A stretch of DNA of 64,000 nucleotides. It comes from Alentia gelatinosa. Taxonomy: Eukaryota > Annelida > Polychaeta > Phyllodocida > Polynoidae. Location of the stretch: positions 52,620,723-52,684,722 of the forward strand of contig OX465584.1 in assembly GCA_950022655.1 (NCBI GenBank). Reading direction: 5' to 3'. Positions 47,165 through 56,371 of the stretch are shown one piece after another; positions within the stretch are counted from its first letter, which is position 1; each line of letters begins with the position of its first letter. Both the position numbers and the translations under genes were made by a program. The notes under the pieces are model-generated. The model did not search any database. It saw only the letters and a program-made list of their open reading frames with translations, and had not been told where the DNA came from.

Positions 47165-47286
47165 ATATTTTTATTGCTGATTCCAGGCTATGGATGAAGA
47201 TCAGAAAGAAAAATGGACATAGAATCGACCCCTGAGGAACTCTGTTAGATACTGGTCTTTCTAATGAAAATCTTTTGTCAACAATA
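47165..47286 (-). pseudogene. Non-LTR reverse transcriptase fragment, cut by the LTR element
   Basis: On the minus strand about 36 codons read in one frame through PVSNRVPQGSILCPFFFLIF, matching the 'VPQGSILGPLLF' block of LINE reverse transcriptases. The open stretch stops where the LTR retroelement begins at 47287. I could not recognise the continuation beyond 59774. The expected Gly before VPQ is Arg, consistent with decay. Confidence 0.7.
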
Positions 47287-48883
47287 TGTAAAGATCTGCA
47301 GTCGATAATTCTAACTTTGTGGTATTTTTGCGTTGAAAAAGCAGCATTATTAATTATAATATATATGGTCGAAAATCACGAAATAGCAGCAATTGCCCAA
47401 AAAATCAAATCTGAGAGGATCATTAATTCCTTTTGCAAATATCATCTCTATATATTAAAAGACTTGTGTGCAAAATTGGGAACGCTAACTAGCATAAATA
47501 GCTTTAGCACGGGACTGATATGATAATAAAAACGTCACGTTACGACCCCCCCCCCCCGACCCCCCCCCCCCTAGATTGGGACATATTTAAATGCTATGCC
47601 CACACCCCCACCAGGGACTGGGCTGACACTGGGGAAATGGATTTGAGCCATAGAAAATGCATTTGTACCATTTCTTTGCTTTCTCTGGCTTTATATCCAC
47701 GGGGGGGGGGGGGGGAGGGGGGGGGGGTCGTAACGTGACGAGGGTCGTAACGTGACGGGGGTCGTAACGTGATGCAAAAATATGTAGGGCCTCATAACTT
47801 TTTTTCTAGTAAAGATAGAGACTTCATTCTTTCGCCAAAGGTATATATGTCAGCAACACATGAAAACTATTTTTACCCTTTTCCTAATCCCGCGGGACCC
47901 ACTGTGGGTCAAAATGTGACGGGGTCGTAACGTGACGGGGTCGTAACGTGACGGTGTCGTAACGTGACGAAAAAATATGTCAGGGCTGATTACTTTTTTT
48001 CTAGTAAAGATTAAAACTTCATTTTTTCGCCATTTTGTAGGTATACATCTACCCTTTAATATCCCAAAAGAACTTTTACTAATATTGAAGGGAACTTAAG
48101 TTATTAATGGTTTAGTGGGTGTCGTAACGTGACTGCCAAAACTACACCAAAATAGCAAAAATTGAGTTCAGTATGAAGGAAGCCTTATAGGCCTTTCTTT
48201 TTATGGTGGGAAGATGCATATATGTGAGTTATTATTCATTGCAAAAACCATTGATTCTGCCCCTTTTTTTATCTTATTTTATTTGAGATTTTATGATGGT
48301 GTCATAATGTGACTTTTTCATGTTTTCAGGCATAATTTGTCTAAATATTGGATTTAAGTTTTGTTTTAAGGTTCTGGATTGTGCCCTATAATGCCCTAGA
48401 TGTCTCAAAACTATTCAAACTATTCCCCAAAAAGGATTTTTAGATGTATTCAAAATATAGTCCAATTGCTGCCATTTCGTGATTTTCGACCATATATTCA
48501 ATCTATTCTAAATTCTTTCCTCCAAATCCAAGATGGCCGACACTGGCCCGGCTAATTGGTCCTTCCTGCTGTAGCTATAATCCCCCCTTTGAACCCGGCT
48601 TTGGCCGGCGGTTGTTTGTTAACCCAACTTCCTGGAGATGCGGGCGCGCTCGTTGTTACAAAGGTGACGCTAATTGGCGCCTAACACGACCGCCCGTATA
48701 AGCGTCTCCACCTGGAGACAAAGGCGTCCCACTGCTATAAAACAAGAGCCCAATAAACCCAGAGTATTCAGTCTTACCTGGATTCTGTTACCTACAACAT
48801 CTATGCGTTGACTCCAAACCTTATTTAACGTATATCGACCGCTAGGAGCAGAACCGCTAATGGTATAGCCTAGAAACTTTACA
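47287..48883 (+). repeat. 5' LTR, interrupted by a DNA transposon
   Basis: 1597 bp in total: a 468-bp LTR plus 1129 bp of insertion (1127-bp element and a duplicated TA). TATAAAA at 48736-48742 and AATAAA at 48752-48757 lie only ten bases apart, implying a very short R region. The insertion is upstream of the TATA box, within U3. Confidence 0.95.
47366..48492. mobile_element. 1.13-kb non-autonomous DNA transposon inside the 5' LTR
   Basis: Terminal inverted repeats of 30 bp with one mismatch, beginning tggtcgaaaatcacgaaat. The empty site is preserved in the 3' LTR, so the boundaries are certain to within an AT-run ambiguity: TA duplication with TGGTCG ends, or ATAT with GGTCG ends. The interior has an inverted pair, 'cgtcacgttacgac' plus a C-run (47532-47572) against a G-run plus 'gtcgtaacgtgacg' (47701-47740), then at least seven more direct copies of 'gtcgtaacgtgac' to about 48310. 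No transposase is present. Confidence 0.9.
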
Positions 48884-48901
48884 TTGGTGACCACGACGAG
48901 A
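48884..48901 (+). promoter_or_regulatory. Primer-binding site candidate
   Basis: TTGGTGACCACGACGAGA directly follows the LTR. The TGG one base after the LTR end fits pairing with the CCA end of a tRNA; I do not assign the tRNA. Confidence 0.7.
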
Positions 48902-49181
48902 CGCTTTTAGTGTGATTCGAGGACAGATTGCCGGTCGAGTTACGAATGACCACGGAAGGACCGACTCCATAGACACGGACTCGAGCAGGGAAGTGACATT
49001 CTGCTATGATATAACGTTTTGATGTGGGCGTGGAAGGTACTTGCATGCCGGTAGTTCTGTGTTAGCGACAGTCGGACCGAGCGGACCAGCAGCTGTCGCA
49101 CGTGGGAATCGCAACAGGTTCGTGCCATATAGGTGATTGACGTATATATAACGTGTGTGGTTATTTACGCAATTCGGAAGG

Positions 49182-50585
49182 ATGGCCGAACCCAGTGTGT
49201 TGCCTGAGGATTTCCAGGTGTGGCTTAACGCTGGGAAGTTGGCGGGGACTATTCCGACCGACTTTACTGTCGCCAACACAGAGCTGCTGGGCAAGCTGTG
49301 GAAGCAGTACCTGGCCCAGACCTGTAAGGAAGTGAAAGATGTCGCTATCTACGAGTTGGAACAGCGACTTCGCGCCGAGTTTACGCGACAGGCCGACCTC
49401 CGGGCTCAACAACACGCTCTGGAATCCCAGCAGCAGGCCATGGAGCTCGCTGAGGCGGCGCGACAGCTCGCCGAGGCCCGGGCGATCATTATCGACTCTG
49501 CCCCCCGGTCGCGGCCCGAGACCCATGAGTTGGCCTCGGTCAAACAGCTCATCCGGCTGTTTCGGGCGCTGCCGACCGTCGACGGTCAGGATAAAGCCGC
49601 CCTCCGCACGTGGTTAAACGATGTGCGACAGGCGCGCTTTGTCTCCAAGGCCCCCGACGAGAAGCTGATCTCGGAGGCCCTGGCCTACTCGGCGGGGCGC
49701 CTCAAGTCGATAATCTACGATTGCTTCGAGGACGGCGTCACCGACTTCGAGGCCGTCGAACGCAAGATAACATCAACGCTCCTCGGCATGGAGGAAATGG
49801 AGAGTCTGCGCGCTGCACTCGGGCACTTCTCTCAGACGGCCCACGAGACCGCCCCCGAGTACGCGCAGCGCTTCTGGTTGGCAGCCAAGAAAGCCTACTC
49901 CCCCCAGGAACTCGCCTCTCCCTTCGTGCTGCGGCCGACGATGCGACAGTTCGTGAGTACTCTGTCGCGAGGCCCTCTGCGGTGGGACCTCAATCTCAAC
50001 ACGCCCCAAACAATCGCCGAGGCTCTCTCGAGGGTCGACGCATTGGCAAAGGCGGTGGAGAAGGAGGCACACTCTGACGACACTCGCGTCGAGGAGGCCA
50101 TGGAGGTGGGCGCGGTCGGCTCGAGGACCACGGCCGCCCGTTCCGCCAACCACCCCGCGCAAACCGCCCACCAGCGACAGATGGAGGAGATGCAGCAGGC
50201 GATAAAGTCCATCCAGGGGGAATTGAAGGCGAAAAAGGGGAACAAGGGCCACACGGTCGCGGCTGTGATGCCCGCGGCAGCGCCACCACAATCCACGATT
50301 GTGTTCGCGCCGACCCCTGCGCCCGTTCCCGCTCCCCAGCCGCTGTTTGCGACCGTCCCCGCTCCACCGCCCCCAGCCGTCGCCTCCACCGTTGCAGCCG
50401 TCGCGCCGGGGCAGCGTAACTCCGGCCGGCGGATGACGCCCATAAACGACATCATCTGCTACGCGTGCAATCAACGAGGCCATTATGTGGCTGGATGCCC
50501 CAGTTTGAAGGCCTCCCGGGACGCGGCACGATCGTTAGCCCACTCCCAGGATCAAGTCGTAGCCGCCGCGACCCAGGGAAACTAA
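49182..50585 (+). CDS. gag: Gag polyprotein
   Basis: Structural protein of the retroelement particle, 467 residues from the ATG at 49182 (context aggATGGcc); an in-frame ATG at 49155 would add nine residues but has a poorer context. A Glu/Gln/Ala-rich helical region (about residues 55-100) is followed by a region with Gag features (about 115-300), and a Pro/Ala-rich linker precedes a single zinc knuckle CYACNQRGHYVAGC (C-x2-C-x4-H-x4-C, nucleotides 50457-50498). The last sense codons and the stop overlap the pol frame and carry a GGGAAAC slip site. Base composition is much richer in G+C than the host DNA. Confidence 0.9.
   Translation: MAEPSVLPEDFQVWLNAGKLAGTIPTDFTVANTELLGKLWKQYLAQTCKEVKDVAIYELEQRLRAEFTRQADLRAQQHALESQQQAMELAEAARQLAEARAIIIDSAPRSRPETHELASVKQLIRLFRALPTVDGQDKAALRTWLNDVRQARFVSKAPDEKLISEALAYSAGRLKSIIYDCFEDGVTDFEAVERKITSTLLGMEEMESLRAALGHFSQTAHETAPEYAQRFWLAAKKAYSPQELASPFVLRPTMRQFVSTLSRGPLRWDLNLNTPQTIAEALSRVDALAKAVEKEAHSDDTRVEEAMEVGAVGSRTTAARSANHPAQTAHQRQMEEMQQAIKSIQGELKAKKGNKGHTVAAVMPAAAPPQSTIVFAPTPAPVPAPQPLFATVPAPPPPAVASTVAAVAPGQRNSGRRMTPINDIICYACNQRGHYVAGCPSLKASRDAARSLAHSQDQVVAAATQGN
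50576..50582 (+). promoter_or_regulatory. -1 ribosomal frameshift site GGGAAAC
   Basis: In the gag frame the heptamer splits as G GGA AAC and is followed at once by the TAA stop (50583-50585). A -1 slip continues in the pol frame as CTA AAA CGC, leading into protease. The form X XXY YYZ is the classical retroviral slippery site. The downstream pseudoknot or stem was not established. Confidence 0.85.
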
Positions 50586-53500
50586 AACGCGCGTCCGACC
50601 GACGACCCTGCATTGACCTCGAGCTTCGAGGCGTGGCACTGCAGGCCCTCGTCGACTCGGGTGCGTGTTGCTCCCTGGTGTCCGTCCCCGCGGCGGATGC
50701 CTTGCGACAGGTGGGCGCGGTGGGTAAGAGTACAAGACCCCCGGCGCGACTTAAGTCCCTCACCGGCCACGGCATCTCCGTCCGCGAGGCGGTTAACCTG
50801 AAACTGTACGGCCGGCCGTGCGACTTTAATGTGGTGGGTGATATGTCCCACGATCTTTTATTAGGGGACGACGCGTTGGAGGCTACTCACGCGATCGTAG
50901 ACTATGCTTCCCCTGATAAATCTGTAACCCTCTGTGGTCGTCGCCATGCGGTGCGACGGTCGGTGCGACGCGAGGGACACATCGGTCAGCTGGTATACGA
51001 GGCCGAGTATTGGAAGCGGCAATACCCCGATGTGTTCCCGGTCACCGGCCGCCCCCTCACATGCACTACCGAGGTCTACATGAGGATCGAGACAGGCGAT
51101 CACCCCCCCATCAATCAACGGCCGTACAGACTTCCCCTCGCCAAGCGCGAGGTCGTCGACCGCGAGCTGGACAAGATGCTCGCGGAAGGCATAATCGAGC
51201 CCAGTTCCTCCCCCTGGGCCTCGCCCCTCACCCTCGTCCCTAAGAAAGACGGCTCGGTCCGGTTCTGTGTAGATTACCGAGGACTGAACGCAGTTACTCG
51301 TCGCGATGCATACCCCCTGCCTCGTATCCAGGACATTGTTGATAATCTAGGTGGTGCGAAAGTGTTCTCGACCCTAGATTTAAAGTCCGGATACTGGCAG
51401 GTACCAATGCATCCTGACAGCGTCGAGAAGACGGCCGTAGCGACGCATCGGGGCCTTTTTCAGTTTAAGCGGATGCAGTTCGGCCTGTGCAATGCGCCGG
51501 CTGCATTCCAGAGGCTTATGAATAAGGTTATCACCCCGCTGCGTAAGTTCGTTATGGTATATCTCGACGACCTCGTAATCTACAGCCGGACCGAGGAAGA
51601 ACACCACCACCACATCGCGGCCGTCCTCGAGGCCTTGCGCTCATACGGCCTCGTGGTCAAAGAATCGAAGTGCCACTTCGGGGTCGACCGCGTGAAACTC
51701 CTTGGCTATGTGGTCAGCGCGGACGGCGTCTCCTCGGATCCCGACAAAGTGGAAGCCATACGTGACATGGTGCCACCCGAGGACGTAAAGGCGGTGCGAC
51801 GGCTGCTAGGGTCGGCCAATTATTATCGGCAGCTCATACCCAGATATGCCGATATTGTCCGACCCCTCGTCGCACTGACAAAGAAATACGCCCTCTTTCA
51901 TTGGGATTCCGAGTGCCAGACCGCGTGGCAGGAGTTGCGCGACGCCCTCGTGAACACGGTGACCCTCGCTTACCCGGACCCCGGTCGCCCGTACAAACTG
52001 TACACCGACGCCTCAGATTATTGCCTCGGCGCCATCTTGGTACAAGAGGATGACCAGGGTATCGAGCGACCCGTACACTTTCTCTCACGTCAGTTTACGG
52101 AGGTGCAACGCCGATACCCTGTCATCGAGAAGGAGGCCTACGCGATAGTCTTTGCGCTTACGCGCTTACGGGCGTATTTGTACGGTGCGACCTTCCAGAT
52201 TCTGTGCGACCACAAGCCCCTCAAAAGCTTATTTTTGGCCGAAATGAAAAATACGCGAGTACAACGGTGGGCCGTACTCCTTGCGGAATACGCCGCACCC
52301 ATCGTGTACTTCGCTGGTGCCAAAAATGTGTGGGCGGATATGCTCTCGCGCCTCCGGTCCGAGTCACCGGCCGAGCTGCCGCTGGAGGTCGCACAGATCG
52401 CCTCGGTCCAGGAAGAGCGGGAGTTGCCGTGGGAAGCGTACGGGCTGACGGAAGCAGAGGTGAAAGTGCGACAAGCAGCGATGCCTGAGTTCCGGTACGG
52501 TCTCGAGGAACAGGAGGATTATCTGGTCAGTAATGGCCTCCTCTTTACCCTCAAACCGCCCTCGGGTCTCGCGGCTTACCCTCGCCTCGTCCCCCCGTCG
52601 GAAATTCGCGCCAACTTGGTCCAGACCGCCCATGTACAGGTCTGCCACCAAGGTATGAGGAAAACTTTGCGACGACTTCACGACCATTTTAAATGGCCAG
52701 GAATGAAGCGACAGGTATTTTCCGTTCTCGCACGATGCGCCCCCTGCGGAGCCAATCGCGTCCGTGCAGAACGTCCAACCCCCGCCCCTATGCCTGTCGC
52801 CGAAAACCCGGGAGAAGTCGTCGCAATGGATCTGACCGGCCCCCTCCCCCTGAGTCGCAGCGGCGCTCGTTATCTATTATCAATCATAGACCACGCCACT
52901 GGCTATGTAGATTGTTTTCCCCTCAAAGATAAGTCCGCTGAATCGGTTTATACCTCCCTATCCCGGGAGTACATCCCCCGCTACGGCCCCCCCTCTGTCG
53001 TGTTAACGGACAACGGATTAGAGTTCAAAAACGCGACAGTGGAGGGATACCTGCGACAGCTCGGGACCGAGGTGCGACACACCACCCCCTACCACCCGCA
53101 AGCCAACGGACGCGTAGAGCGTTTTCACCGCACGCTAAAAGATATGTTGCGTAAGGTGGTAAACGCCCGTGCTTGCGAGTGGGAGGATCACCTCGGGGAT
53201 GTACTCCTCGCCCACCGGACGACCCCCAGTGACGTCACAGGCTTTTCCCCCTACTACCTTCTTTTTGGTCGTTGCCCTCCTCCCCCCTTTTCCCACCTCC
53301 GAGATCGCCCGCTAGGGGATTCGTCGGCCCGCCTCGCCCTCCGTGTGGACGAGCACTCGCGTGCTTTGAAGGAGGCCGCCGACAACGCGGAAATAGCGAG
53401 GCAGGCTAACGTTAATCGCCTAAGCAAACAAGCCAACGCCCTCCCCCTAGAGCCCGGTACCAAGGTGTTCCTACGAGTCCACGAGCCCGGACCGCTGGAC

Positions 53501-54367
53501 CCCCGCTGGGACCCCGGATACCTCGTGACGCGGGCATCCGGCAACGTGGTACACGTGGTGGGCCCAACAAACAAACGGCGGACGGTTAATCGCAGTCATG
53601 TCAAGGCGGCCGACCCGGGCCTCGACTGGGAGGGCTTACGCCCACGCCTAACCCGAGCCCAGCGGACGCGCCCCCCGACTGCGATGGCTCCGTCCACACC
53701 ACGGCCACGCGGCCGGCCGCCCCAGACGCGCGTTGCTTGGATACCCAACCCCAGCGTGCCAGCTGTAAACGCTAATCCTCAAACCCCAATTATCCCACCA
53801 ACCCGGCCCGCGTCCCCCATGCAGCTAATCCCCGGCAACGACGCATCCCGTCCCCCCTCTGCAACTCCCATGCAATCAACTCCCACAGATGTCCCGGCCC
53901 GGCCTAACTCCTCCAACAACATGGCCATCGATCTGCCCCCACTTCCCCCTACAGGTCCAAACTCCCTTGCGCCCTCGGCCGCCCCCACTCCTCGAGCAAA
54001 CACCCCCATCCCGGTAATCCACCCCATCACGCCCGTCCCACATGTCCCTAATCCCCCTGATGTCCGCCGAGATCGTAAACGTGCGGCTGAACCCGAGACA
54101 CCCCCTCCCCCCCCACTGGTGCGTGGTCCGGTCACTTCCCTCCCGCTCTCGGGCCGACCCACCCACGCGACGCGAGACGACCTTAAAAGACGGGCGGCGG
54201 CCCCGCTCAGTCACTTCACCCGTATCACGCGCTCATTCACCCGGTCGTTGGAAGCAGAGACTGCGAAACGCCAAACCCTCCAGCCACCGGACGAGGCCGA
54301 GATACAAGCGGAGAAGCGACTGTGCATTGCAGCCGTCGCCCAGCATTGTCGCCCCCGACACGTCTAA
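50582..54367 (+). CDS. pol: Pol polyprotein (PR-RT-RH-IN), by -1 frameshift
   Basis: The open frame spans 50465-54367, but its useful part begins after the slip site. Numbering from 50465: protease LVDSGACC with DSG at 64-66; reverse transcriptase from about 200, with YLDD at 366-369; RNase H with TDASD at 514-518, CDHKPL (D582) and DMLSR (D625); integrase zinc finger H723, H728, C758, C761; integrase catalytic D789, D849 and E885 (35 residues between the last two); then a GPY/F-like module at about 995-1050. The last ~240 residues are an unusual Pro/Thr/Ala-rich tail without a chromodomain. Everything needed for reverse transcription and integration appears intact. Order RT-RH-IN defines Ty3/Gypsy. 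Confidence 0.95.
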   Translation, partial: LKRASDRRPCIDLELRGVALQALVDSGACCSLVSVPAADALRQVGAVGKSTRPPARLKSLTGHGISVREAVNLKLYGRPCDFNVVGDMSHDLLLGDDALEATHAIVDYASPDKSVTLCGRRHAVRRSVRREGHIGQLVYEAEYWKRQYPDVFPVTGRPLTCTTEVYMRIETGDHPPINQRPYRLPLAKREVVDRELDKMLAEGIIEPSSSPWASPLTLVPKKDGSVRFCVDYRGLNAVTRRDAYPLPRIQDIVDNLGGAKVFSTLDLKSGYWQVPMHPDSVEKTAVATHRGLFQFKRMQFGLCNAPAAFQRLMNKVITPLRKFVMVYLDDLVIYSRTEEEHHHHIAAVLEALRSYGLVVKESKCHFGVDRVKLLGYVVSADGVSSDPDKVEAIRDMVPPEDVKAVRRLLGSANYYRQLIPRYADIVRPLVALTKKYALFHWDSECQTAWQELRDALVNTVTLAYPDPGRPYKLYTDASDYCLGAILVQEDDQGIERPVHFLSRQFTEVQRRYPVIEKEAYAIVFALTRLRAYLYGATFQILCDHKPLKSLFLAEMKNTRVQRWAVLLAEYAAPIVYFAGAKNVWADMLSRLRSESPAELPLEVAQIASVQEERELPWEAYGLTEAEVKVRQAAMPEFRYGLEEQEDYLVSNGLLFTLKPPSGLAAYPRLVPPSEIRANLVQTAHVQVCHQGMRKTLRRLHDHFKWPGMKRQVFSVLARCAPCGANRVRAERPTPAPMPVAENPGEVVAMDLTGPLPLSRSGARYLLSIIDHATGYVDCFPLKDKSAESVYTSLSREYIPRYGPPSVVLTDNGLEFKNATVEGYLRQLGTEVRHTTPYHPQANGRVERFHRTLKDMLRKVVNARACEWEDHLGDVLLAHRTTPSDVTGFSPYYLLFGRCPPPPFSHLRDRPLGDSSARLALRVDEHSRALKEAADNAEIARQANVNRLSKQANALPLEPGTKVFLRVHEPGPLDPRWDPGYLVTRASGNVVHVVGPTNKRRTVNRSHVKAADPGLDWEGLRPRLTRAQRTRPPTAMAPSTPRPRGRPPQTRVAWIPNPSVPAVNANPQTPIIPPTRPASPMQLIPGNDASRPPSATPMQSTPTDVPARPNSSNNMAIDLPPLPPTGPNSLAPSAAPTPRANTPIPVIHPITPVPHVPNPPDVRRDRKRAAEPETPPPPPLVRGPVTSLPLSGRPTHATRDDLKRRAAAPLSHFTRITRSFTRSLEAETAKRQTLQPPDEAEIQAEKRLCIAAVAQHCRPRHV

Positions 54368-54403
54368 AAAACCAGTGAGTAGATCCAACTGTGCCTTTTC
54401 ATC

Positions 54404-56371
54404 ATGTGGATGCCCGTATTTCTGCTCTGCTTATACGCCCCCTTCCTCGACGCGGACCTGTTCTCGGACGATGGCGTGTTGGTCTACACGGACGGTCGTG
54501 CGCGTGCGGTCGCGGCCACCTGGACTGTCGCCGTCACGATCCGACCACCGTCCCCTCCCTGTGTAGATGACCTCGTACACAACCTAACTGTCGCCATTGA
54601 CGCTGTCGCGGACGTGATGGAGCCGAATCACGTCCCCTACTGGCGCCGGCATTTGTCGCGTTTGCTAACCCGCTTGTCCGAACTACCCAGGGCAAGTCGG
54701 ATAGTAACCGACGGCAGGCCGGAGGCCGGCCGACGGCGTCGGGGCCTGCTTAATATTGTGGGGTGGGCTGGAAAGGCTCTGTTTGGACTGGCGACTGACC
54801 GCGACGTCGCATCATTGCGAGGAGTCGCACGCGACACGCTGGTCCAGCAGCAGCAAATAGCCCACCACCTGGAGCAGATGGTATCGGTAGTAAACGCCAC
54901 TCGTGGAGGCGTTCTACAGAATGCCGATAACATCGCCACAATAAATGAGCAGGCCGCCCGCGCGATCCACCTCGCGGAAGCCGGAGGTACGATCGCGGTC
55001 GGGGCCGACGAAAAGGTGAACAAGGTCTGGATGGCCCGGCAGATCGAGCTGGGCCTACGGATCTTGGAGGAGACGGTGCGCCAACACGAACTTCGGCGAG
55101 TACAGTTCCATAATCAACGGATGGAGCTGGAGCGGGGCCAACTGACCGAGGACGTTCTCCCCCGAGAACACCTGCTCCAGGTCCTCCGCCGCCTCCGAGA
55201 CGCCGGATACCACACCCTCCCGGCGATGTGGTACTACAACTACGTGGACATCGACCCCATCTGGGAGGAGGGACGGGAGTTGATCTACCGTGTTGTTGTT
55301 CCCGGGCTCACGAGCGAGGCCTACCTGGTGTACAAGCTGCAGTACTTCCCCGTGCAGCTGGACACGTCCCACCTGCGGACGGTCCAGGGTAGGCCCCGTT
55401 TGGCCGTGAGCTCGTCGTCCTCCACGTCCTTCGTCCCTGATGTCTGCGTAGGTCGGCAGCCACGAGTGTGCAGGCCTACGGTGGTGTATACCGAACGGTC
55501 CTGCGAGTCGGCACTCGTGCGCGGGACTAAGCCGACCTCGTGCCACATCGCCATCACCGCCCGGAACAACGCGACGGCCGTGGTGTCGAGGCCCGAGGCC
55601 GGAGGCCGACAAGCCGTGGTAGTCGCCTACCAGTCGACCTCCGTGCTACGCCTCTGCACCGGCCGCCCACCCGTGAACCTGCTCGTCAACGGCCCCACCC
55701 TCGTCGACCTACCCCCAGGATGTTCGCTGGAGTCGCGTGGGTGGCGCCTACACGGCATCGCGGCTGGGCACCATACCCTCAACTTCCACTTCCGGCGCCC
55801 CCTTCAGCTTTCCCCCCTCAATATATCCTGGCCCCGCACCCTCCCTCCCACCTTTTCCGAACCTCTCAAACTCCTCCCCCGCGTAGTCCTGCCCGTGATG
55901 GAAGTAGGCCGCCTACAGGGCTTACGCTCCCCGGCCTCTATCTTATCCTCTGTACCCTTCATCTCCACTTCCTCCATATCCCTCCTAATATTCCTCGTCC
56001 TCCTGACGGTCTGTTGCTTGCGGTACAAAAAGCTTTGTTGTATCCCCGTCACTCGCTGGTGTTGTAGGTTGATCTGCGTGCGGAGTCCGCCGAGGTCGGC
56101 TGAAGAGGACCGCCCACGCGAGGAGATCAGCCTACAGAGCCTACAGGCAGCACCAGCATCCCCCTTTCTGTCCCTCCCTGCCCCCACCATCGTTACCGAA
56201 GATCCCCCCACTGAACCCTTCCCCCAATCCCTACCCGTAATTCCTATACGATCAGAAACCGCGACCGCCCCCATACCCCCTCTCCGCTTACGCCCAACCC
56301 TGGAGCGGTTAGCAGGCTCCTTCGCGGACTTACGCCCCCAAGATATATATCCCCGGCTTCCCCCTGTGTAA
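54404..56371 (+). CDS. env: Env-like fusion glycoprotein, baculovirus F type
   Basis: 655 residues, 36 bases after the pol stop and in the same frame; expression would normally need a spliced RNA. It has a hydrophobic N-terminus (residues 2-16, signal peptide), a furin-type site RRRR at 110-113 followed by a hydrophobic Gly/Leu-rich stretch (fusion-peptide position), a long helical segment (about 135-280), a Cys-containing membrane-proximal half, one transmembrane helix at about 522-540, and a basic, then Pro-rich cytoplasmic tail of ~110 residues. Length and this order match baculovirus F and errantivirus Env proteins, not vertebrate retroviral Env. Similarity is judged by eye; the family call is strong in layout, moderate in detail. 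No stop or frameshift is seen. Confidence 0.8.
   Translation: MWMPVFLLCLYAPFLDADLFSDDGVLVYTDGRARAVAATWTVAVTIRPPSPPCVDDLVHNLTVAIDAVADVMEPNHVPYWRRHLSRLLTRLSELPRASRIVTDGRPEAGRRRRGLLNIVGWAGKALFGLATDRDVASLRGVARDTLVQQQQIAHHLEQMVSVVNATRGGVLQNADNIATINEQAARAIHLAEAGGTIAVGADEKVNKVWMARQIELGLRILEETVRQHELRRVQFHNQRMELERGQLTEDVLPREHLLQVLRRLRDAGYHTLPAMWYYNYVDIDPIWEEGRELIYRVVVPGLTSEAYLVYKLQYFPVQLDTSHLRTVQGRPRLAVSSSSSTSFVPDVCVGRQPRVCRPTVVYTERSCESALVRGTKPTSCHIAITARNNATAVVSRPEAGGRQAVVVAYQSTSVLRLCTGRPPVNLLVNGPTLVDLPPGCSLESRGWRLHGIAAGHHTLNFHFRRPLQLSPLNISWPRTLPPTFSEPLKLLPRVVLPVMEVGRLQGLRSPASILSSVPFISTSSISLLIFLVLLTVCCLRYKKLCCIPVTRWCCRLICVRSPPRSAEEDRPREEISLQSLQAAPASPFLSLPAPTIVTEDPPTEPFPQSLPVIPIRSETATAPIPPLRLRPTLERLAGSFADLRPQDIYPRLPPV

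Noticed and set aside
50465..50581. Independent start of Pol at the ATG at 50465
   Set aside because: This stretch overlaps the Gag zinc knuckle out of frame; the GGGAAAC slip site at 50576 explains Pol expression better.
49161..56274. Many antisense frames of 100-236 codons opposite gag, pol and env
   Set aside because: They shadow GC-rich sense genes, where antisense stops are rare; no domains seen.
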